DNA of 17,899 bases from an uncultured Mycoplasmatota bacterium (GCA_900551525.1 URWD01000025.1:1-17899), one strand, 5' to 3'. Counted from the stretch's first letter, positions 1 to 7,103 are shown. Notes: generated by a model not told the origin, from the sequence alone. Program-made: numbers and translations.

Positions 1-817
1 TCGCCCATTCTGTTCCGATATTATTAATAAAATTTGTATTTAAGTTGGTTTTATTTAATAAACTTTCACTCCATGTATTCTTTTGTGTTGAGTTATTCCA
101 ATAATATGTATTTATTGTTGTTAAACTTCCTTTATAATATGATGCATTTGGTGTTCCTGTACTCGCATAATCTCCATCTGTTCCTAGTAATGCACTTGTT
201 GCATAATCATATTTAATTAATTTTACATTATTTTCAAATACTCCGATTATTCTGTATAGGTTATCTATTGGACATGTACTCTCATTACTTCCAAAACATA
301 CATAATTATTTGGATTTGCTCCAGAATATCTATATGAGCTATCTCCTGCTCCATTTGTTAAACTTGAATCATGATAATAGATACCATTTTCCCCTTGAGT
401 TCCTGTATATAATTTTGCCACATGACATGCTAAAGTTGTTTCATCGCAAATTTCATCAAATCTAGGTGGAACATATACATCAAAATAAACATAACACTTA
501 TCAGATACATTTCCAGACATTAAAACAACTTTCTTTTCATCATTCCATGATAATTCTCCACCATTTTCACATTTTGATAGTGTTGTATTAAATACATAAC
601 CTTCTGTTGGCCAACTTTCTCTAGTTGTCCTTTCATAATTACCCGACTTTGCCTCTGTTTCAAGCATCATTGATATTGTATCCACATGTTTTTTTATTTG
701 TTTAGTTTCTTCTTTCTCATAAACTCCATATTTATTATTCGTATATAATAAAGTTACCCCCACTCCAATGCAAAAAACGATTAATAATAATGCTATTTTT
801 TTAATAATTTTTTTCAT
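1..817 (-). CDS. Membrane-anchored surface protein, paralog of the 15925-17145 gene (3' end outside window)
   Basis: An open minus-strand frame of 272 codons runs off the left edge, so the C-terminus is missing. The protein begins MKKIIKKIALLLIVF with one hydrophobic segment (about residues 7-25), followed by a short charged stretch and a presumably external domain. It shares long blocks with the protein at 15925-17145: TISMMLETEA, SWPTEGYVFN, LMSGNVSDKCYVYFDV, NGAGD-SYRY and NLYRIIGVF. Cysteines fall in pairs (SKCENG with SDKCYV; YVCFGS with STCPID), suggesting disulfides. This copy has an extra Cys-containing insert (DEICDETTLACHVAKLYTG) where the paralog has a shorter linker. The start at 817 is preferred over an ATG two codons upstream because GGAG lies 6 nt before it. 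An 18-T tract and a TAGAAT box lie upstream. No function is assigned; an adhesin or other surface role is inference. Confidence 0.85.
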   Translation of the reverse strand, partial: MKKIIKKIALLLIVFCIGVGVTLLYTNNKYGVYEKEETKQIKKHVDTISMMLETEAKSGNYERTTRESWPTEGYVFNTTLSKCENGGELSWNDEKKVVLMSGNVSDKCYVYFDVYVPPRFDEICDETTLACHVAKLYTGTQGENGIYYHDSSLTNGAGDSSYRYSGANPNNYVCFGSNESTCPIDNLYRIIGVFENNVKLIKYDYATSALLGTDGDYASTGTPNASYYKGSLTTINTYYWNNSTQKNTWSESLLNKTNLNTNFINNIGTEWA

Positions 818-882
818 ATGCATCTCCATCCTTTAACAAAATCACCCCAAATATTTTATCAACTATATTAGTATTCTACATC

Positions 883-900
883 AAAAAAAAAAAAAAAAAA
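883..900 (-). repeat. 18-base poly-T tract (minus strand) in the promoter of the surface-protein gene
   Basis: Eighteen uninterrupted A on the plus strand, read as T18 ahead of the 1-817 gene. Four bases downstream on the minus strand is TAGAAT (873-878), a 5/6 match to a -10 box. The tract therefore fills the place of the -35/-10 spacer or the -35 itself. A tract of identical length sits in the same place before the paralog at 17145. The tract is direct observation; slippage-driven expression switching is inference. Confidence 0.8.
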
Positions 901-991
901 GCCACTTTTTTAAAGCAAAATAGTGAACTTTACATATTTAATTTTTCTAAAAAATAGATATTATATTCTTAATAAGGGTAACAAACATCAA

Positions 992-1018
992 TAAAAAAGA
1001 AAAAGAATATTTTTATTC
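992..1018 (-). terminator. Intrinsic terminator of the deoD-mutase operon
   Basis: Just after the mutase stop codon, the minus strand carries a 6-bp AT-only stem (AGAATA/TATTCT, loop of 3) followed by a T-rich run TTTTCTTTTTT. The stem is weak but the position and T-run fit a terminator. Confidence 0.55.
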
Positions 1019-1024
1019 TAATTC

Positions 1025-2404
1025 TTACAAAGTATCAATTGGCTTATTAAATTTTTCAATCATTGGTAAATATATATTTTGAAGTGCTAAAACTCCTTCT
1101 TCACTAGTAGCTTCAGCCCTAAAAGTTAAATTTGGACCAGTATTTGAAGCTCTAACTAAAACCCAACCATTTGTATAAGTAATTCTTACTCCATCTATAT
1201 CATTAATCGGATAGTTTTCAAGTTTAGCATAATTTTTAATTTGTTCAACAACATTAAATTTTATATTATCATCACTTGGTATTTTTATTTCAGGTGTTGT
1301 GTAATATTTTGGAAAATCTTTAACTAATTTACTTAACTTTTCATTAGTTTTACTTAAAATTTCCAAAAGTCTAAGTGAAGCATATATTGCACTACCACAA
1401 TCAGCATCTCTATCTCTAAAATAAAGATGTCCAGAATATTCTCCACCAAAAGGTAAATTATCTTGCGCAATTTTATATTGAGTATAAGAAGCACCAGTTC
1501 TATAACAAATACCCTTTCCTCCCCATAAAGTTAACATATCTTCCATAACTTTAGAACATTTTATATCATAAAGGAAAGTTTTATTTGATACACTATTTAT
1601 CATATCTTTAATATAAAGTAACATCAGATGTTCAATTTGTAAAATCTCACCATTTTCCATAACAACACCTATTCTATCACCATCACCATCATAAGCAACT
1701 CCAAAATCAGCTCTATTTTCTTTTACTGCTTTTTGTAATTGTACTAAATTTTCATTAACTGCAGGATCAGGATGATGATTTGGAAAACTACCATCAGAAA
1801 TATCATTTATATAAATAGGATTACAAAATACATTATCAAATACTTTTCTTATTATATGAGTTGTAGCACCATTACCTGGATCTATTACAACCTTTCTTTT
1901 ATTTTTTCCAAACTTTAAAGAATATTTTAAATATTCAAGATATTTATCAGTAATATTTGTATTAGTAATTTTTCCTTGTCCATTTTTAAAATTACCAGCT
2001 AAAGTATAATTTTTAAAGTCTTCAATCATTTCTCCACGAGCATTAATCATTCCATCAAAAGACATTTTAAAACCATTATCATCTTTAGGATTATGAGAAG
2101 CAGTAACCATAATACCTGGCATTTGGTTTAAATATCTAGCATAATAGTTCATTGGTGTTGTTGTATAACCCAAAGAAACAATATTTATTCCACTAGAAAC
2201 TAATCCCTTTATAAGATTTTGAGTAAGAGTTTCACTAGACAATCTATTATCATGAGAAACAATACAAGAAGTTTTATTATATTTTTCTTGAAGATAAGAA
2301 CCATAACTTTTTCCCACAGTAAAAGCGGTTTGTTCATTTATAGTTGTAGGATAAGTTCCCCTTATATCATAAGCTCTAAATATTTCTGTATTTATATTAT
2401 TCAT
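1025..2404 (-). CDS. manB: Phosphomannomutase/phosphoglucomutase family (alpha-D-phosphohexomutase)
   Basis: A cytosolic enzyme moving phosphate between C1 and C6 (or C5) of sugar phosphates. All four signature sites of the superfamily are visible. TASHNPKDDNG (101-111) holds the phosphoserine S103. DGDGDR (239-244) binds the metal. GGEYSGH (320-326) binds the sugar. RASNTGPNLTFR near residue 415-427 binds the phosphate. The N-terminus EIFRAYDIRG is typical of the ManB/AlgC/CpsG branch, and 459 aa is the usual length. The start ATG has AGGG about 9 nt upstream. It lies 19 nt after deoD in the same direction, so they are probably co-transcribed. That pairing leaves open a phosphopentomutase-like role on ribose-1-phosphate, which is inference; substrate specificity cannot be read from sequence. 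The family call is certain, the symbol less so. Confidence 0.93.
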   Translation of the reverse strand: MNNINTEIFRAYDIRGTYPTTINEQTAFTVGKSYGSYLQEKYNKTSCIVSHDNRLSSETLTQNLIKGLVSSGINIVSLGYTTTPMNYYARYLNQMPGIMVTASHNPKDDNGFKMSFDGMINARGEMIEDFKNYTLAGNFKNGQGKITNTNITDKYLEYLKYSLKFGKNKRKVVIDPGNGATTHIIRKVFDNVFCNPIYINDISDGSFPNHHPDPAVNENLVQLQKAVKENRADFGVAYDGDGDRIGVVMENGEILQIEHLMLLYIKDMINSVSNKTFLYDIKCSKVMEDMLTLWGGKGICYRTGASYTQYKIAQDNLPFGGEYSGHLYFRDRDADCGSAIYASLRLLEILSKTNEKLSKLVKDFPKYYTTPEIKIPSDDNIKFNVVEQIKNYAKLENYPINDIDGVRITYTNGWVLVRASNTGPNLTFRAEATSEEGVLALQNIYLPMIEKFNKPIDTL

Positions 2405-2423
2405 CTAATCATCCCTTTTATAT

Positions 2424-3161
2424 CTATTTTATTATGGCTTCTAATGCTAATTTTATCATATTATTAAGTGAAGTTTGTCTTTCTTCAATAGATAAAACAA
2501 CATTACTATATTTTGAATCAACTACTGTTGCAATGGCTGTTGCACATCTTCCCATACTATTTGCAACATGAATAAGTCCAAAAGCTTCCATCTCTTCTCC
2601 TAAAACTTCATATTCTTTTGGTATTCTTGAAAGAACTCTTTCAAAATCAATATATGGGCCAAAGACATCCATTGTGGTAAGCATTCCTTTATGTAAATTA
2701 TTACTTAAACCAAGTTCATCTGCTGCTTTAACAACGTTATCATTAAGATTTTTATCAGCAACAACTACTCTTTCTCGATAATTATTATATGTATAAGCAA
2801 AATTAGACTCACTATATACACTTTCACTTAAAAGCATATCATTAATATTTGCTTTTGGGCTAACTGCACCACAAGTTCCAATTCTAATAATTTTTTGAAC
2901 ATCAAAGAAATGAAATAATTCAAAAGAATAAATACCCATACTAGGCATACCCATTCCACTACCCATAACTGTTATAGGAACACCTTTATAAGTACCAGTA
3001 AAACCTAGCATATTACGTACGTTTGTAACACACTTAGCATTTTCCAAGAAGTTTTCTGCAATATACTTTGCTCTTAAAGGGTCTCCTGGCATTAAAACTA
3101 ATTTTGCTATATCAGATTTATTTTCTACTTCAATATGTATTGGATTTTCACCTAAAAACAT
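2424..3161 (-). CDS. deoD: Purine nucleoside phosphorylase, DeoD type
   Basis: Catalyses reversible phosphorolysis of purine (deoxy)nucleosides to base plus (deoxy)ribose-1-phosphate in the cytosol, for salvage. The 245-aa length matches the hexameric low-molecular-mass class. Visible features are the phosphate-binding MPGDPLRAKYIAE (24-36), NMLGFTGTYKG (50-60), the GSGMGMPSMGIYS loop (67-79), RIGTCGAV (93-100), EEMEAFGL (189-196) for ribose binding, and the TVVDS region with D215 at the catalytic acid position. The ATG at 3161 is preceded by GGTGG at good spacing. It is the first gene of a two-gene unit with the mutase at 1025-2404. The only deviation noted is TVVDSKYS where other members usually have a TVSDH-like sequence; the Asp is kept. 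Confidence 0.96.
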   Translation of the reverse strand: MFLGENPIHIEVENKSDIAKLVLMPGDPLRAKYIAENFLENAKCVTNVRNMLGFTGTYKGVPITVMGSGMGMPSMGIYSFELFHFFDVQKIIRIGTCGAVSPKANINDMLLSESVYSESNFAYTYNNYRERVVVADKNLNDNVVKAADELGLSNNLHKGMLTTMDVFGPYIDFERVLSRIPKEYEVLGEEMEAFGLIHVANSMGRCATAIATVVDSKYSNVVLSIEERQTSLNNMIKLALEAIIK

Positions 3162-3180
3162 TTTTATCCACCACTACTTT

Positions 3181-3225
3181 CTAGTATAATTCTACCAAAA
3201 AAATATACTTTTTACTAGTATAATT
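3181..3225. repeat. 11-bp direct repeat in the deoD / ncRNA intergenic region
   Basis: CTAGTATAATT occurs at 3181-3191 and again at 3215-3225, 34 bp apart. The first copy overlaps the presumed deoD -10 region and the second lies between deoD and the ncRNA promoters. It could be a paired regulator site or two vestigial -10 boxes; AT-rich chance is possible. Confidence 0.35.
3189..3197 (-). promoter_or_regulatory. Extended -10 promoter of deoD
   Basis: On the minus strand TGGTAGAAT forms an extended -10 (TGn plus a 5/6 TATAAT match) about 28 nt before the deoD start. No good -35 is seen 17 nt upstream, which fits extended -10 use. The same TAGAAT box follows the T tracts of both surface-protein genes. 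Confidence 0.5.
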
Positions 3226-3232
3226 TTAAAAC

Positions 3233-3297
3233 TTGACAAAATTTTAAAAAAGCTATATTTCCAAGCGGTTGACAAAAATAATAATATATGGTAATAT
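3233..3297 (+). promoter_or_regulatory. Tandem promoters of the 3304-3507 ncRNA
   Basis: The downstream promoter is near-consensus: TTGACA at 3269-3274, a 17-bp spacer, and extended -10 TGGTAATAT with the hexamer at 3292-3297, predicting a start at about 3304. A second TTGACA lies at 3233-3238 with TATATT at 3254-3259 (spacer 15). This is the strongest promoter in the window and points away from deoD into a region without a gene. Confidence 0.75.
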
Positions 3298-3303
3298 GTA
3301 TAT

Positions 3304-3507
3304 AGCAAAGAAAATTTGCATAAATTAAAAATGGAACATCCAGTTTTTTCCGAGATTGGATGCTACCAATAAATTTGGCGCATCTAAATCAACCCCGTTG
3401 ATTTAGAGCTATTTTATTTAATTAATAGAATTAAGATGATTATCATTACCAAAAGATTAATCCATCTTAAAGACAAAACTCTATTTCTAAAAAGAAATAG
3501 AGTTTTT
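3304..3507 (+). ncRNA. Stand-alone structured non-coding RNA, about 200 nt, family not recognised
   Basis: A strong promoter ends at 3297 and a strong terminator lies at 3475-3507, with no credible ORF between. Successive hairpins can be drawn. H1 is at the very 5' end (GCAAA 3305-3309 with UUUGC 3315-3319). H2 is 11 bp with wobbles (3337-3347 with 3352-3362, UUCC loop). H3 is a perfect 11-bp stem (UCUAAAUCAAC 3383-3393 with 3397-3407) closed by a CCC loop. H4 is CUAUU/AAUAG (3410-3427). H5 is UUAAGAUG 3431-3438 with CAUCUUAA 3463-3470. The terminator stem follows. The downstream gene is convergent, so this is not a leader or riboswitch for a gene in the window. I saw no tmRNA, RNase P or SRP signature. 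A 6S-like RNA is possible by size, but the long closing stem is not evident. Confidence 0.65.
3475..3507. terminator. Bidirectional intrinsic terminator (ncRNA / hydrolase)
   Basis: A perfect 14-bp stem (3475-3488 with 3493-3506) with an AAAA loop. The plus strand ends in TTTTT (3503-3507) for the ncRNA. The minus strand ends in TTTT for the hydrolase gene that stops at 3509. Confidence 0.9.
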
Positions 3508-3508
3508 G

Positions 3509-4372
3509 TTATTTAGAAAGAAAATCAAGAATATCTTTATAAACTTTTTTATTATCAGTTTCATTTAATACTTCATGATACATATTATCATAAACTATAA
3601 ATTTGGGTTCTTTATAACCTATTTTTTCTAGTGTTTTTTTACTATCATTTAAACCTTTCTCAAAACCAGTCACAGGGTCTAAAGCTCCACTAACACTTAA
3701 TATTTCAAGATTTTTATTTTGAAATTTATAATTTTTAATATTATGCATATCATGATTAATTTTAAAAATTTCTATCATTGATGCAATCGGATATTTATAA
3801 GTACAATATTTATCCAGACGATATTTTTCTAATGCATCTTTATTACCAACTACCCATGAGTCATCTAAGAAGTTAGCAAATCTCTCTAAGAGTTTACTAT
3901 AACCATGAGAACCTTTAAAAACTTTAAGTATATTACCAGTAAAAATACCAATAACACCTGCTTGGATATAGTTAGCAGTTCCACTTAAAACTAATTTTTC
4001 AAAATCACTATCACACTCTGCAATAAGCATGCGAGCAAACATTGAACCCAAAGAATGACCAAACAAATAAAATGGCACATTATATTTGCTTTTCAAAAAA
4101 TTTTTAAACTCAATCAAATCACTAACAATAAGCTTATAATCAGGCATAAAACCTAAAGGATATTCATCATCAACAGACTCACCATGTCCACGATTATCAC
4201 TTATAGCAACAATAAACCCATTATCATTTAAATATTTTGCAAAATCATAATATCTTTTACGATGCTCTTTAGCACCATGAACGAGTAAAACCAATCCTTC
4301 GGGATTACTAGAGTCAAATATAGTATAATAAAGTTCAAAATTATCTTTTAATTTTAGTGTACTTTCTATCAT
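3509..4372 (-). CDS. Alpha/beta hydrolase, lysophospholipase / monoacylglycerol lipase-like
   Basis: A 287-aa serine hydrolase of the S33/PldB-like fold with no signal peptide, so probably cytosolic. The oxyanion-hole HGAKEH is at 32-37 and DNRGHGES at 59-66. The nucleophile elbow is GHSLGS with S107, the acid is D232 in SGALDPVTG, and the histidine is H266 in NMYHEVLNE, so the triad is complete. Similar proteins cleave acyl esters such as lysophospholipids or monoglycerides; the actual substrate cannot be told. The start overlaps the stop of the upstream gene in an ATGA arrangement (4369-4372), indicating translational coupling to the membrane protein at 4369-4851. Confidence 0.9.
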   Translation of the reverse strand: MIESTLKLKDNFELYYTIFDSSNPEGLVLLVHGAKEHRKRYYDFAKYLNDNGFIVAISDNRGHGESVDDEYPLGFMPDYKLIVSDLIEFKNFLKSKYNVPFYLFGHSLGSMFARMLIAECDSDFEKLVLSGTANYIQAGVIGIFTGNILKVFKGSHGYSKLLERFANFLDDSWVVGNKDALEKYRLDKYCTYKYPIASMIEIFKINHDMHNIKNYKFQNKNLEILSVSGALDPVTGFEKGLNDSKKTLEKIGYKEPKFIVYDNMYHEVLNETDNKKVYKDILDFLSK

Positions 4373-4851
4373 TTACATTTTCCTTCCATAACAAGTGGTA
4401 TATTTATTAAATCTATTTTATTATCAAAAGTTACTACTTTTACTTCTAAATATAAATTATCCTTTTTATACTTTTCACAAATACTTTTAGAATAATCGCC
4501 TTTAAATGTTTTATCACCTAAGAATTTATCTAATAAAATAGAAGATTCTTCTTTATATTCATAAGATGTAATTTCATTTATTGTGTTTTCATTTTTTTCA
4601 AATAATGTAGCATTTATCTCTCTATATTTAGATATATCATAATTTTTACAATAAGTTATATTTTCTATAATATAACTACTTTTATCTTTATTATATAAAA
4701 CATTTCCATATATAGAATATTCATTACAATAAGATTTATTATTTACTATATCACCATTATTATTTTTAATAAAAAGACATATTAATAAAACAATTATAAA
4801 TATAATAATTGGCAAAATAAATACGATTTTCTTTACTTTTCTTTTTTTCAT
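4369..4851 (-). CDS. Small membrane-anchored protein with four cysteines, function unknown
   Basis: 160 aa. A basic N-terminus (MKKRKVKK) is followed by one transmembrane segment (about 9-28) and then a hydrophilic domain expected outside the membrane. That domain has four cysteines (C42, C68, C125, C159), which could form two disulfides; a fifth, C25, lies in the membrane segment. I do not recognise the family. It is the first gene of a unit with the hydrolase, sharing a 4-nt stop/start overlap. An extended -10 (TGTTATAAT) lies just upstream, past the terminator of the next unit. A GAGG about 11-13 nt before the ATG is an unusually distant ribosome site. Confidence 0.75.
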   Translation of the reverse strand: MKKRKVKKIVFILPIIIFIIVLLICLFIKNNNGDIVNNKSYCNEYSIYGNVLYNKDKSSYIIENITYCKNYDISKYREINATLFEKNENTINEITSYEYKEESSILLDKFLGDKTFKGDYSKSICEKYKKDNLYLEVKVVTFDNKIDLINIPLVMEGKCK

Positions 4852-4878
4852 TTTATCACTATCCTCGGATATAAATTA

Positions 4879-4887
4879 ATTATAACA
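4879..4887 (-). promoter_or_regulatory. Extended -10 promoter of the membrane protein / hydrolase unit
   Basis: TGTTATAAT on the minus strand is a perfect TATAAT with a TGn extension, about 30 nt before the 4851 start. No good -35 is visible because the expected position falls in the preceding terminator stem. Confidence 0.6.
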
Positions 4888-4890
4888 CAC

Positions 4891-4918
4891 GAAAAGAAAA
4901 ACTACCACATAGGTAGTT
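4891..4918 (-). terminator. Intrinsic terminator of the 6973-4926 surface-protein operon
   Basis: AACTACC (loop TATGT) GGTAGTT forms a perfect 7-bp stem, followed on the minus strand by TTTCTTTTC. It starts 7 nt after the stop codon. Confidence 0.85.
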
Positions 4919-4925
4919 AAATTTC

Positions 4926-6176
4926 TTATTTTTCTTTACTTTTTCTAATTAAGAGAGTTGAACCAATAATACCTATTACTGCAACTATACCAATTGCAAT
5001 ATATTTTTCAATATTGTCTATTGTTTCTGGATTTTTTATTATTTCATTTTTTTCTTCTTTAATAATTTCAAAATTAGTTAAAGCTTCATTATTATCACTA
5101 AATACTACTTTTAGTGTATGTTTTCCAACATTAAGGGTACTTACATAATCTTTGTTAAATACAATTATTGTACTTCCTTCTTTTGATGTATAATTATTTA
5201 CATCTACTAGTTCATTATCAATGTAGACTTTTTTATCAAATAAACTATAATCTGCATCTATTCTAAATGTCATGTCACTATCTTTATCAATAGTATATTT
5301 TTGATTTGCGCCTTCAATAACTTGATATTCTTTTGGTAATTGAATATCTTCAACATATTTAAATGTAAATTCATAAGTACATCTAGTATAATAATCAAAC
5401 CTTGTTTCATATATGATACCATCACTAGTACTATTATAATCAAGTGCTGCACCAGTATATTGCATATGAAATCCTTTAAAAACATCACTTTTTTTATTTC
5501 CAACATTTATTGCAGTTAATATTGCGTTATTCTTTGTCTTATTTCCAACTATCTTAATAACTGCTTCATTTTCATTGCCTGTTAATAACAAACCATTGTT
5601 GTTTCTTTTATAATATAAAGTTTTTTCTAAATCTGCAAATGATTTTAATCCTTCTGTTAATTCATCATTCTTAGAAAAATCTATTACATATTCCTTACCA
5701 TTAGTTAAGTCAACAACACCTTTTGATGATATGTCATTATATATATTTTCAACTTTGGTATTAATAGCAATATTTGCTTTTTCAAATTTAATATTTAATT
5801 TACCGTTAAATTTACTTGATTCTAATTTAAATGAAGGTTTTGTGCCCTCTACTATTGATGTAGAAATAGGATAGTACCAATTATTAATTTTCAATCGTAT
5901 TGCTCCCGGTTTTGTAACACCTACAGTTTCATTTTCAATTTCTTCAATAACAAACTTATACTCCGATTCGTTTAAATCAATTACCATATTATTTGAAATG
6001 TCCACAACTAAATTATCATCTTTAAAAACTTGAACATTTGCTACCTTACTATATTCAACATAATCATTATGAATTATTCCATTTTTAAAATTTAATGTAA
6101 CCTCATTCTTTTCAGTTGCATTAACTCCGAGTACCATTGCAAAAGCAACTATAATACTAAATATAATTTTTTTCAT
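4926..6176 (-). CDS. Cell-surface protein with signal peptide and C-terminal sorting-like anchor
   Basis: 416 aa. The signal peptide is MKKIIFSIIVAFAMVLGVNA (1-20) with an A-x-A-like end. A long beta-rich, Lys/Asn/Glu-rich ectodomain follows. Around 305-370 there is an Ig-like module with the pattern KKVYIDNELVD, NYTSKEGSTIIVFNKDYV, LNVGKHTLKVVF, resembling small all-beta modules of Firmicute wall proteins. The tail is NPETIDN (382-388), a hydrophobic helix (389-410) and basic RKSKEK, the order of a sortase signal. The motif is NPxT-like rather than LPxTG, so sortase use is uncertain and simple membrane anchoring is an alternative. GGGAGAG precedes the ATG. It is the second gene of the operon under the divergent operator and ends at a strong terminator. 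Confidence 0.85.
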   Translation of the reverse strand: MKKIIFSIIVAFAMVLGVNATEKNEVTLNFKNGIIHNDYVEYSKVANVQVFKDDNLVVDISNNMVIDLNESEYKFVIEEIENETVGVTKPGAIRLKINNWYYPISTSIVEGTKPSFKLESSKFNGKLNIKFEKANIAINTKVENIYNDISSKGVVDLTNGKEYVIDFSKNDELTEGLKSFADLEKTLYYKRNNNGLLLTGNENEAVIKIVGNKTKNNAILTAINVGNKKSDVFKGFHMQYTGAALDYNSTSDGIIYETRFDYYTRCTYEFTFKYVEDIQLPKEYQVIEGANQKYTIDKDSDMTFRIDADYSLFDKKVYIDNELVDVNNYTSKEGSTIIVFNKDYVSTLNVGKHTLKVVFSDNNEALTNFEIIKEEKNEIIKNPETIDNIEKYIAIGIVAVIGIIGSTLLIRKSKEK

Positions 6177-6188
6177 ATTTTTCTCTCC

Positions 6189-6973
6189 CTATTCTGTAAA
6201 ATCTTTTATTTCTTCTTCAAAACAATCTTTATAATTATATTCTACATATTTTTTATTTCTATTTGTGAATGTATCACTTATAGGTATTAATGTATAATCT
6301 TTTAAAACTACATATTTATACGTAAACGTTAAAACATCATCATAATACTTAGATAACATATTCATTTTTAATGTTGAAGTTGTCCTTTCACCATTTTTAT
6401 AATAATCTACGACTTCATAAAAATCTTTATCTGTTCTTATAATTCTATCATTGTAAACATTAAGTATCTTTTCTCCTTCATAATTACCTTCAACTTTAGT
6501 TTTAGTAAATGGGTAGAACTTTTTATCATAGAAACTTTCAAATGGAATAGTTAATTTATAAATTATGTTGTCTTTAACCATGTGTAAATTAAATATTAAA
6601 TCATAATCTAATTTTTCTTCATAAGTTTTTTCAGTATATGAGTCATAAAATTTTTGTAATTCATATTTAGCATTTGCAAACATATTATATCCAGCTTCAA
6701 CTTTATTATCTAAGTTAGTATCTTCAATTGAATAATATTTATCATCACTTGTTATAAAATGAATATCTGCTCCATAAGGAATACCTATATTAACTATTTT
6801 TATATCATCTGGAATATCCAATACTTTCCTATAACTAAATTCACCACTTTCTAACTTACTCGGGTCAAATATATAAGCTTTATTATTACTTATAAATGTA
6901 TATTCATTAAAGAAAGTATTTTCATTTAATATCTCTCCCCCAACAAACTTTTTATAATCTTCTTATTTTTCAT
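6189..6973 (-). CDS. Unknown protein, apparently interrupted by a one-base frameshift near its 5' end
   Basis: The main frame (6189-6962) is open and protein-like but has no ATG; the earliest credible in-frame start is TTG at 6821 (210 aa). Upstream sits a proper gene start: -35/-10, AGAGG, 7 nt, and ATG at 6973, opening MKNKKIIKSLLGERY and then a stop. The two frames join if the run of five G (plus-strand C, 6937-6941) had one more base, giving about 261 aa continuous. So the gene is a frameshift pseudogene, a slippage-switchable gene, or carries a sequencing indel. An alternative is true initiation at TTG 6821, with an AGGA 8 nt upstream. The protein is polar, Tyr/Lys/Asp-rich, with no signal peptide or membrane helix seen; family not recognised. 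It is 12 nt from the surface-protein gene and co-directional. Confidence 0.65.
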
Positions 6974-6996
6974 ATACATACCTCTTTTCTACTAAT

Positions 6997-7025
6997 ATTA
7001 TAATTTAATTAATTCAATATAACAA
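6997..7025 (-). promoter_or_regulatory. Promoter of the unknown / surface-protein operon
   Basis: On the minus strand, TTGTTA (7020-7025), a 17-bp spacer and a perfect TATAAT (6997-7002). The start would be near 6990, followed by AGAGG and the ATG at 6973. One arm of the shared operator abuts the -35. Confidence 0.75.
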
Positions 7026-7026
7026 T

Positions 7027-7065
7027 TAAGTTGTCATGTAATACATTGTTTTTAGTGACAACTTA
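7027..7065. promoter_or_regulatory. Inverted-repeat operator between divergent promoters
   Basis: TAAGTTGTCA (7027-7036) and its exact reverse complement TGACAACTTA (7056-7065) are separated by 19 bp. Inside lies a second small palindrome, ATGTA-A-TACAT (7036-7046). The left arm abuts the minus-strand -35 and the right arm covers the plus-strand -35, so one bound regulator could control both directions. The adjacent HTH protein is the natural candidate; that is inference. Confidence 0.7.
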
Positions 7066-7083
7066 CATTAGTTATAGTATAAT
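7055..7083 (+). promoter_or_regulatory. Promoter of the HTH regulator gene
   Basis: GTGACA (7055-7060, 5/6 of TTGACA), a 17-bp spacer and a perfect TATAAT (7078-7083), about 20 nt before the ATG at 7104. The -35 lies inside the right arm of the inverted repeat, as expected for autoregulation. Confidence 0.8.
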
Positions 7084-7103
7084 ACTTCTAGGTGAATTGT
7101 AAT

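Noticed and set aside
34..465. Two plus-strand ORFs (60 and 65 codons) near the left edge
   Set aside because: They lie antisense to the open minus-strand frame that clearly encodes the paralog of the 15925-17145 protein, and have low-complexity Leu/Tyr/His-rich translations typical of shadow frames.
3331..3372. A 13-codon ORF (MEHPVFSEIGCYQ) in the ncRNA region
   Set aside because: It has no ribosome site, and its bases form the H2 hairpin; it is better explained by RNA structure.
3397..3420. GATTTAGAGCTATTTTATTT resembles the start of type II-A CRISPR repeats / tracrRNA anti-repeats
   Set aside because: Single copy, no repeat-spacer array, no cas genes in the window, and the bases pair in H3 and H4; the likeness is probably chance.
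5270..5506. 78-codon minus-strand ORF inside the surface-protein gene
   Set aside because: Alternative frame within a well-supported CDS, with no ribosome site or protein-like composition.
7092..7103. GTG start of the HTH regulator at 7092
   Set aside because: The GTG lies within the AGGTGA ribosome site of the ATG at 7104, and no other ribosome site precedes it at proper spacing.
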